Shown here one piece after another: positions 26,137 to 32,171 of a stretch of 32,171 nucleotides of DNA. The position numbers and the translations under genes are program-made. The stretch's first letter is position 1; each line of letters begins with the position of its first letter. The notes beneath the pieces are model-generated. The model saw only the letters and a program-made list of their open reading frames with translations, was not told where the DNA came from and did not search any database. Source of the stretch: Clostridium sp. CAG:413 (GTDB lineage: Bacteria > Bacillota > Clostridia > Oscillospirales > Acutalibacteraceae); contig FR888229.1 in NCBI GenBank assembly GCA_000431775.1, positions 103,750 to 135,920 of the forward strand, in the 5' to 3' direction.

Positions 26137-26398
26137 ATTCAGCAAGCAGATTGCTGTTTTTGAGATTTGTGAGGAATGCAAGGATATCGTTACGAGCCTC
26201 GGCGGGGTCGATCTCGTACTCGTCGGTCACGGCGGCGGTCAGCTCGTCAAGAGTCTGCGGCGCCTGCATACGCTCCCACAGGAGCTTACTGACGGGGTTG
26301 AGGATAACTATCTCCCCTCCCGTGCCGACGGGCACGGCCAGATACTCCTCCGCGATCTCGCGCAGGACATAGCCGGGCTTCACTTTGTAGCTTTCCAT
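26135..26398 (-). CDS. PqqD-like protein (RiPP recognition element, RRE)
   Basis: 87 residues, the size of a stand-alone PqqD. PqqD-like proteins form a small winged-helix fold that binds the leader of a ribosomally made peptide and brings it to a modifying enzyme. The fold is visible: three short beta-strands (YKVKPGYVLREIAEEYLAVP, then GGEIVILNPVSKLLWERM) and helices with the typical TLDELTAAVTDEYEIDP and ARNDILAFLTNLKNSNLL. It follows the small Cys-containing peptide gene by 11 bases (RBS GAGGTG) and ends at a terminator. There is no evidence for PQQ synthesis. No radical SAM or other modifying enzyme is in the window; upstream genes lie off the right edge. Confidence 0.85.
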   Translation of the reverse strand: MESYKVKPGYVLREIAEEYLAVPVGTGGEIVILNPVSKLLWERMQAPQTLDELTAAVTDEYEIDPAEARNDILAFLTNLKNSNLLAE

Positions 26399-26409
26399 CC
26401 CTGCACCTC

Positions 26410-26678
26410 TTATGAGCCGAATACCGAGGTGGAGCCTGCGAAGCTGACGGACGAGAATTTGCAGAAATACTCGATGTCAAAGGGCGTCGCGCAGCCCTCG
26501 CTCGCCGCAAATGCGGAGGGGCTCTTCAGAGCTTCGGCATCAATGCCGAAAACTGATGCGACAGTCTCCAGATCCGCCGCGCAGGCACTGCCGGGGCCGG
26601 CAGCGAGCGCGAGAGGAGCAGGGGGGAAATAGGGGGGGGAGCAAGGCTGAAATCGGGTTTAATATAAGAGTTTTTCAT
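26410..26678 (-). CDS. Small Cys-containing peptide, candidate RiPP-type precursor, interrupted at a C8 tract
   Basis: The ATG at 26678 has a good RBS (GGAGG, 11 bases upstream) and begins MKNSYIKPDFSLAPPP, a Lys-Pro leader style common in short clostridial peptides. In this frame the product is only 50 residues, ending at 26526 in Arg/Leu-rich sequence that looks non-coding. The -1 frame, entered at a run of eight C (26632-26639), stays open to TAA at 26410 and reads as coding: LETVASVFGIDAEALK, then EGCATPFDIEYFCKFSS and SFAGSTSVFGS. The frame has no start codon of its own. Joined, the two parts give an 89-residue peptide with three cysteines. The joining could be a sequencing error, a phase-variable tract, or -1 slippage. 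The PqqD-like gene follows by 11 bases. Confidence 0.6.
26632..26639. repeat. C8 homopolymer (slippage-prone tract) in the small peptide gene
   Basis: Eight G on the plus strand (eight C in the message) are followed four bases on by a second run of six. Nine C instead of eight would join the start codon with the downstream coding frame. A GC-rich hairpin CTGCCG/CGGCAG lies about 30 bases downstream. Confidence 0.8.
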
Positions 26679-26712
26679 TTCAATTTTTACCTCCAAGAAT
26701 ACGACTCATCAA

Positions 26713-29700
26713 TTAGCGAAAAAAGCCGAAGATATTTGCAAAGAAAGAAATTATCTTCTTGAACATTGCAGATATCGAGCCGAGAACCGTGTCAAGGAAA
26801 TCAAAGACGATGCCGTCGTTGTCGTTGTTTGCGCCGTTCACGGTGATGAGCTCTGCTCCGAGCGGGCGTTCGACATTGTCGGGTTCCTCAGCGTCGTTCT
26901 CTGCGACGGGAATAAATCTCGCAAGGACATCGGTCTCAACACCGGGCTGAGCCATCGCTCTCTGCGCTTTTGCGAGTGCGGAATCATCAACGGAGACCTT
27001 GGCATCCGCAAGCTTGATATAGCCGACCGCAAGGAGGTTGTCGCCGAGATTCTGAATTGTAACGGTGCCGTCGTCATTGACATACTCGGTGATATCGTAA
27101 TACATCTCGGTGGCGGAGTTGATCCTGATTATCGCATTGTTGATCTTGCACTCGCTGCCGTTTGCCGCGCCGTTCTTCTGGACATAGCGCAATGAGAGCA
27201 TTACCTGCGACTTCGTCTTGTCGAAGTTGCCGAGAGTGAAGCTGAGGCCGGTAACAGCGCTGTCGGTCACCTTGTTGAGATAGACCTCGTTGTGCGGGCC
27301 GCCGAACTGATAATTGTTGTAATCGGCGAATTCAAGGCTGTCATAGCTGCCGCCCTCAACATAGGCTATCTTGCCGTCGTTGGAGCCGGTCATTCCGCCT
27401 GACTTGAGGTTGCCGAGTACATTGATGTATCTCGCGTTCTTTTCGCCTGCGATGTAGGAGGCGGGGTCGTTATTGCCGTAGGGCTTGTAGATACGGACTG
27501 CGTCGATATAAACGTCGAGCGAAACATCGGCGGAGGTCCCATCAGCATTAGCTGCGGGAGCCTTTGCGGGGGCGGAGTAAGCGACGGGCACCTTATCATT
27601 GAGAACGGAGCTGTCATCCATCCAGATCTTCTCGACCTCGGAGGCGCTGACATCGTCGTAGCCAAGCTCAGCAAGAGCGTTGAGCACGGAGCGATCAACC
27701 GCCGAGAGAGCCGAGGGAGCAGCCTTGGCGCCGCTGTTCTTGACTGCGCCTGCGCTGTTGAGATATACGCCGGAAACCTCTACGTTATAAGTGCCGCAGT
27801 CGCCGCTGAAGGTCATTACGGGCACCTGACGGGCAAGGCCGTCAACGAGGTAGTTGGCGTCGGTATAGTATGTGTCGACCACATAATATTTAGTCGCTCC
27901 GGTTGCGGAATTCGTGACCTTGACTGCAAGAACGCCGGTCTGCGGGCCGCAAGCGGAGATGAGGTCGAAGCTCTCGCCGGTGAAGGTGAACTTGACCTTA
28001 TCGGAGGTCTTGCTGCCGGAGTTGACGGTAGTCTTGAGAGCTGCATTGCCCGAGAAGAGATTGCCGTCGTTGAAGTTATAGGAAGCATCAAAGCCGTAAA
28101 GGTCGTAGTTGCCTGAGGGCGACTGAGCAGCCGCGGAAGCGGCGGCGGTCGAAGCCCAAGCGGTGCCTGTGCCTGTTACGGGAGTGAGTGAAGTCTCCTC
28201 GAAATATACGTTGGACGCGGGGATCAGATTAACTCTCGTCCACTCATAGGAGTCATGACCGGTCTTGATGAAAGCATAGATATAGGAGTTCGTCATGCCC
28301 ATGGTGAGGTCAAGGCCGTTTGCGGCGGTATCTATCTTAGCGGAGCCGCCCGCCGTGTTGGAAGTCTCAAGCGGGTAAGCCGTGGCGGAAAGCTTTGTCG
28401 GAGAGTTTGAAACCGCAAGCAGCTCACCTGAGTTATCGGTAATGGGCATTACCGAGCCGAAGTCAAAGATGTAGTTATGCTCCGGCACGCTCGTCTCGGG
28501 GGCGGGCAGCAGGCGCGTGACCTCATCCTTGGTCAGATTCTCCATCGGGACGGAGGCGTCGGGATGCTCATAGATACCCGAGCGCTCGTTATCGTTGGTG
28601 TCTATATTGTAGCCGACGATATCCTTAACGGGCAGCACGCCTTCGAGCTTGACAATAAGTCGCTTACCGGGGTGATCGGGGGCAACATAGTTGGTGGTGT
28701 AGTCGAAGCCGGTGACATTTATCTCGTTGCCGACAATCTCATAGGTGACGCCTGCAGGGTTATTGACTATCGCACCCTCAACGAGCTTGTTTGCCGCATT
28801 GTAGGAGAGCTCCTGAGTCTGCAGAGTTACCTTGAGCTGCGAGAGATCCGACGGGAATGCAAAGCTGTCGGAGAGAACATCCTTGAGCACGGCGGTGCTG
28901 TTAAGCTTGACCGCAGTGCCCGAAGCTATAGCCTCATAGGAGATCTGCTGAAGCAGCCTTGATAGGTCGCCGCCGCTGGTGATCTTTGAGTAGTAGTTGC
29001 CGCCCTCCTTCTTAGTGCCGAGGGTCGCGCCATCCTTGAAGCCGGGGTAACCGGTGGAATTGGGATAGTTGGAGGAAACGCCGTCCATGTAATCATCGAC
29101 ATTAAAGTCGGTCATGGTCTCGGTGCCTATATAGATGCTGTAGATATCGGCAGAGCCGAGCGCCTTTATCCTTGCCGCCTGCTCAATAGCGGCGTTTGCA
29201 TAAGTTTTGGATATATTGAGCTTTGTGGCAGCTGACTTTGTCGAAGAGGGGTTGCCGGGGACGCCGTCTGTAATAAAGACAACGATAGCTTTACGGGTGC
29301 CCGCCGCATACTCAGCCTTTGCCGAGGAGTTATTCAGTATCTCATAAGCCATTTCAAAGCCGTGGTTAGGTGCGGCGCAGACATACGAGTTGTTGCCTGC
29401 CATCTCTGAGATAGCGTAGTCGGCAGTGGCGTCGTTTGCAGAGTTGAATGCATTTTTATAGAAAGTTTTTTCTGCATCGGCATCAAGGTTATTTTTAAGG
29501 ATAAACTGACCCGAGCCGGAGGAATCGGTCTTATTCCAAACGCCGGTATATGCCCAGTCGGTGCCAGTGAGGTCGGGCTTTGCGTTTGAGGCGTCGTTAC
29601 CGAACTCAACGAAAGCTATCCTGTGGTCGATATCGTACTTGCCGGAGTCAACTCTGAGGTCGGCGATAAATTCTCTTGCTGCCTTGGCGGTTGCGGTACG

Positions 29701-32171
29701 GCGCTGAACATTGGTCTTGTCATAGTAAGCGCCGGTGTAGATATACTCGGTCGAGCTGGTGTACTGTGAGGGTCTGTCGTCAACAGCATTCAAGCCGTCA
29801 AGGTAATAGGTCTTACCGTTTGCCTCAAAATAGAGGTAGTAGTGAGTGATAGTATTCCTATTATAATAGTCACCGGTATATATTGACTTGCTCCAACCGG
29901 TTCTATAGCAGTTGTAGAGAGGATTACTGGAATTCCTGACATCACTGTCAGAAGGCGTTGACGCTCCTGCATAGTGAGCCGGATGCGTTGTTCTGCCCGA
30001 AGTACAGCAGTCATCACCTGAATAAAGAAGCCATACATCGTTATTTGAATCTCTGAAATAAAGGATCCATCTCTTATTTCTGTTTAAAGTGGCTTCATGA
30101 ACAGTAGAATGTTGCAACTGATAGTAATTGCCATCAGAGTGCAGATACCATGCATTACTGCTGCTTGAAGTGGCATCATAGTTCAAATCGCCAGTCTTTT
30201 TTGTGAAGGTGTACGTCTGATACGACCCACGCTGGATCAGATAATATGTATCACCCAACTTATAATAGGTCTCACGATTGCCGGGTTGATAATTATCGTA
30301 TGAAAGTCTGTATGCCTTATCATAGTTGGCGCAATCCTTTTCATCGCCCATCGAGGAGGAACGGTCAACGACAAGCACGACGTCAAGGGGCACGCCCTTA
30401 TCGCTGATAGCAGACTGAGTTGCGCCGGTGGCGTATGACTGAAGGTCGATGGTATAGGTGCCGTCGGCAGCCGCATATGCCTTCTTGCCGGTGAAGAGGT
30501 TGCTCTTGCCCTGCGAGCCCTCGGTCTGGATTATACGCCTATATATATAGAAATATGTATAGGAGTCGCCGACATTCCTACCAAGCACCTTATTGCTGCT
30601 GCTCTCATTATTGGGATGGTAGCCTATCTTGTTACCTGAGTGATAGTCGCAGGAGCGTGAATAGGTGCCGTCCATGTGGAAGGTGCCCGCCTGCTCGGTC
30701 TGACCGTAATAGACGGTGCCGGTGTGATCCTCGTTCCTTGTGGTGCTCTTATCAGCATCACGCTCTTTGACATTGTTCTCGGCGTAGTATCTGCTGTAGG
30801 AATCGAGGCCGTCGGAGATGGTGCCGTCGTTGCAGAACATATAATATTTGTTTGAGCCGTTATAATAGAGCTGGAAGGAGCCGTCACTGCTGCCCGTGGG
30901 GGCAAGATAAACATTTGCAAACTGCTCATTGCCGCCGAGGGTCATATAGACCAGACGGGAGCCGTAGTAAAGGAACGGAGCGTTTGCAAAGTAGCTGTCC
31001 TTAGAGGTAATACGCACGGCGTTGCCGTCGCCGGTCTTCTCTATAGACCAACGCATCGACTCAACATCGTCGTCATCAGGGTTATTGAGCACGAGCTTCT
31101 TATCGCCGTTGGTGAAGGTATAATTGGTTATCTTTTTACCTACCATACCCATCGAGTCGCCGGTAGCGCCCTGACCCGCATTCGCTCTGACGGTGTATTT
31201 CGGGAGCGGGTTGCCGGCGTAGCCGCCGTTGGCGTCAAGAGTGTAAAGCACATTATTGCCGTTCTCGACGGCGCTTGACTTAAAGACGATTATATACTCG
31301 TCCTCAACGCCTATCTCATCCCAATTATAAACCTTTGAATAATAGGAGGTAACGCCTTCATCGTCGGGAGCGACCTCGCCCATGAGAGCGTAGGGGTCAA
31401 GCTTCCAGATAACGTCGGTCGGGTAGGTGCATTTATTGGTTGCGGATTCGCCGTAATACTTATACGCTGCCGACTCGGTAAGGATATAGATCTCATTATT
31501 CAGCATGAACATACCCTCGTTCATGTAGAGGTGGTTGTTGAAGGTCCTGTAATCCGAGAGCAGATAAGCGTCGGTCTGATGGCCCGCTATTGTAACGGTG
31601 GTGTTGCCGTCCTTGGTCAGGTCGATGTCGGCGATATAGAGGTCGCAGGCATTCCTTCTGCCGTAGGAGGTGCCCATATATACCCTGCCCTTTGAGACGA
31701 GGGCGCACTGGATCTTGGTGATGGTGTTGGGAACAGCCAGCGTATGGGTGGGGTAACCCGCACAGTCGGCATTTGAGGAGGCGGAAGCGTCGCCCGTGAT
31801 CGAGCCGGTCGCGAAAGCGTTCCACTCGGTCTGTGAGTTAGCACCCTGAAGAGCGTAGCCGAATATCATGCTGTTGTAAACGGAGTTTGCAGGGGTATTA
31901 TAACCGTCCGCAGTGTGATAGAAGTTACCGGTCCAAAGAATACCGTTATCAAAGGAGCAGAATGAGGTGTTGGCGCTGCTCAGCTCGGCAAGGTCAACAG
32001 TACCCTGAATATAGATATCCTTGAGGGTACCCTCGGCAACATTCAGCTCCGACAGCGGAACATAGCTGATGGAGTTATTCTTATCGGCTATGTAGAGGTT
32101 GAAGTTGGAGGCCGCAATACCGCCGACGTGAGCCGTACAGGCGGATTTATCATTATTATAAAGATTGAACT
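26713..32171 (-). CDS. Giant secreted or surface protein with a von Willebrand A domain (5' end outside window)
   Basis: 1818 residues are visible; the frame is open to the window edge, so the N-terminus and any signal peptide are missing. Fragment residues 1-300 look like a beta-propeller or beta-sandwich region (GRVYMGTSYG, NLYIADKNNS). A VWA domain begins near 595 with a complete MIDAS start DRSSS (602-606) and continues to VFITDGVPG (D968). About 205 residues rich in Tyr are inserted after the MIDAS start. Next come a fimbrial-subunit-like domain (GFDYTTNYVAPDHPGKRL), further beta-rich domains (repeated near 1450-1680), and a C-terminal amphipathic tail SAMFKKIISFFANIFGFFR. No LPXTG is present. 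A VWA-mediated adhesion role is inferred. The small peptide gene follows 34 bases after the stop. Confidence 0.88.
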   Translation of the reverse strand, partial: FNLYNNDKSACTAHVGGIAASNFNLYIADKNNSISYVPLSELNVAEGTLKDIYIQGTVDLAELSSANTSFCSFDNGILWTGNFYHTADGYNTPANSVYNSMIFGYALQGANSQTEWNAFATGSITGDASASSNADCAGYPTHTLAVPNTITKIQCALVSKGRVYMGTSYGRRNACDLYIADIDLTKDGNTTVTIAGHQTDAYLLSDYRTFNNHLYMNEGMFMLNNEIYILTESAAYKYYGESATNKCTYPTDVIWKLDPYALMGEVAPDDEGVTSYYSKVYNWDEIGVEDEYIIVFKSSAVENGNNVLYTLDANGGYAGNPLPKYTVRANAGQGATGDSMGMVGKKITNYTFTNGDKKLVLNNPDDDDVESMRWSIEKTGDGNAVRITSKDSYFANAPFLYYGSRLVYMTLGGNEQFANVYLAPTGSSDGSFQLYYNGSNKYYMFCNDGTISDGLDSYSRYYAENNVKERDADKSTTRNEDHTGTVYYGQTEQAGTFHMDGTYSRSCDYHSGNKIGYHPNNESSSNKVLGRNVGDSYTYFYIYRRIIQTEGSQGKSNLFTGKKAYAAADGTYTIDLQSYATGATQSAISDKGVPLDVVLVVDRSSSMGDEKDCANYDKAYRLSYDNYQPGNRETYYKLGDTYYLIQRGSYQTYTFTKKTGDLNYDATSSSSNAWYLHSDGNYYQLQHSTVHEATLNRNKRWILYFRDSNNDVWLLYSGDDCCTSGRTTHPAHYAGASTPSDSDVRNSSNPLYNCYRTGWSKSIYTGDYYNRNTITHYYLYFEANGKTYYLDGLNAVDDRPSQYTSSTEYIYTGAYYDKTNVQRRTATAKAAREFIADLRVDSGKYDIDHRIAFVEFGNDASNAKPDLTGTDWAYTGVWNKTDSSGSGQFILKNNLDADAEKTFYKNAFNSANDATADYAISEMAGNNSYVCAAPNHGFEMAYEILNNSSAKAEYAAGTRKAIVVFITDGVPGNPSSTKSAATKLNISKTYANAAIEQAARIKALGSADIYSIYIGTETMTDFNVDDYMDGVSSNYPNSTGYPGFKDGATLGTKKEGGNYYSKITSGGDLSRLLQQISYEAIASGTAVKLNSTAVLKDVLSDSFAFPSDLSQLKVTLQTQELSYNAANKLVEGAIVNNPAGVTYEIVGNEINVTGFDYTTNYVAPDHPGKRLIVKLEGVLPVKDIVGYNIDTNDNERSGIYEHPDASVPMENLTKDEVTRLLPAPETSVPEHNYIFDFGSVMPITDNSGELLAVSNSPTKLSATAYPLETSNTAGGSAKIDTAANGLDLTMGMTNSYIYAFIKTGHDSYEWTRVNLIPASNVYFEETSLTPVTGTGTAWASTAAASAAAQSPSGNYDLYGFDASYNFNDGNLFSGNAALKTTVNSGSKTSDKVKFTFTGESFDLISACGPQTGVLAVKVTNSATGATKYYVVDTYYTDANYLVDGLARQVPVMTFSGDCGTYNVEVSGVYLNSAGAVKNSGAKAAPSALSAVDRSVLNALAELGYDDVSASEVEKIWMDDSSVLNDKVPVAYSAPAKAPAANADGTSADVSLDVYIDAVRIYKPYGNNDPASYIAGEKNARYINVLGNLKSGGMTGSNDGKIAYVEGGSYDSLEFADYNNYQFGGPHNEVYLNKVTDSAVTGLSFTLGNFDKTKSQVMLSLRYVQKNGAANGSECKINNAIIRINSATEMYYDITEYVNDDGTVTIQNLGDNLLAVGYIKLADAKVSVDDSALAKAQRAMAQPGVETDVLARFIPVAENDAEEPDNVERPLGAELITVNGANNDNDGIVFDFLDTVLGSISAMFKKIISFFANIFGFFR
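29716..30333 (-). other. Tyr-rich, AT-richer insertion inside the VWA domain
   Basis: This segment encodes about 205 residues (fragment residues 613-818) between the MIDAS start and the helix TATAKAAREFIADLR. It is rich in Tyr, Asn, Ser and Arg with loosely repeating units (YYKLGDTYYLI, DGNYYQL, GKTYYLDGL). Its base composition and codon use (more A/T at third positions) differ from the flanking coding sequence. Confidence 0.6.

Noticed and set aside
26135..26398. PQQ cofactor biosynthesis
   Set aside because: No other pqq genes are present. Stand-alone PqqD-like proteins in Clostridia are far more likely to be RREs for other peptides.
26526..26678. 50-residue product of the uninterrupted first frame as a complete gene
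   Set aside because: After the C tract its sequence is Arg/Leu/Pro-rich and reads like an out-of-frame translation, whereas the -1 frame has normal codon use up to a stop next to the PqqD-like gene.
1..32171. CRISPR array or insertion sequence
   Set aside because: No regularly spaced direct repeats, transposase genes or terminal inverted repeats were seen.

Overview
The window looks like part of the chromosome of an endospore-forming, low-oxygen gut-type Clostridia (Oscillospiraceae/Ruminococcaceae-like). The reasons are a dipicolinate synthase gene pair (spore core solute), Gram-positive-style housekeeping operons with strong GGAGG ribosome binding sites, several plant- and host-glycan hydrolases (GH2, GH5, GH27, GH78), and large secreted proteins with Listeria-Bacteroides (InlB) repeats or a von Willebrand A domain. 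The taxon is an inference; no rRNA is present.

Layout. 1-5012 (minus) is a compact housekeeping operon read from a good promoter near 5051-5079: thymidylate kinase, GNAT acetyltransferase, DJ-1/PfpI protein, 5-formyl-THF cyclo-ligase, MltG, and a U32 peptidase-family protein that runs off the left edge. 5159-6587 (minus) holds dpaA-dpaB. Divergent from it, 6839-11235 (plus) holds murC, whose stop codon overlaps the start of a GH2 beta-galactosidase. 11298-13916 (minus) is a secreted InlB-repeat/Big2 protein with its own promoter. 14139-15458 (minus) is a secreted GH5 glucanase with a TTG start. 15556-17785 (minus) is tsaE-tsaB-rpiB-upp. 17902-20031 (minus) is a GH27 alpha-galactosidase broken near its 3' end by a 29-bp tandem duplication, then a 63-aa zinc-ribbon-like protein and a glycerophosphodiester phosphodiesterase. 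20203-20287 (plus) is tRNA-Leu(UAG) with promoter and terminator. 20347-26078 is a TetR regulator divergent from a GPH sugar symporter, a GH78 alpha-L-rhamnosidase and a membrane-anchored protein of unknown function: a rhamnoside-use locus with candidate operators. 26135-32171 (minus) is a giant surface protein with a VWA domain (5' end outside the window), a short Cys-containing peptide gene interrupted at a C8 tract, and a PqqD/RRE-like protein.

The most unusual part is the right-hand end. A PqqD-like RiPP recognition element follows directly after a small peptide gene that opens in one frame, with a good ribosome binding site and a KP-type leader, and continues in the -1 frame after a run of eight C, ending in a Cys- and Ser/Gly-rich tail. 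Both lie directly downstream of the giant VWA surface protein without an intervening terminator. This could be an undescribed peptide-modification or peptide-display cassette under slippage control, but a simple sequencing error in the C tract is a real alternative. A second frame-breaking event (GH27) and two secreted proteins with aromatic, non-LPXTG C-terminal tails are also worth checking.
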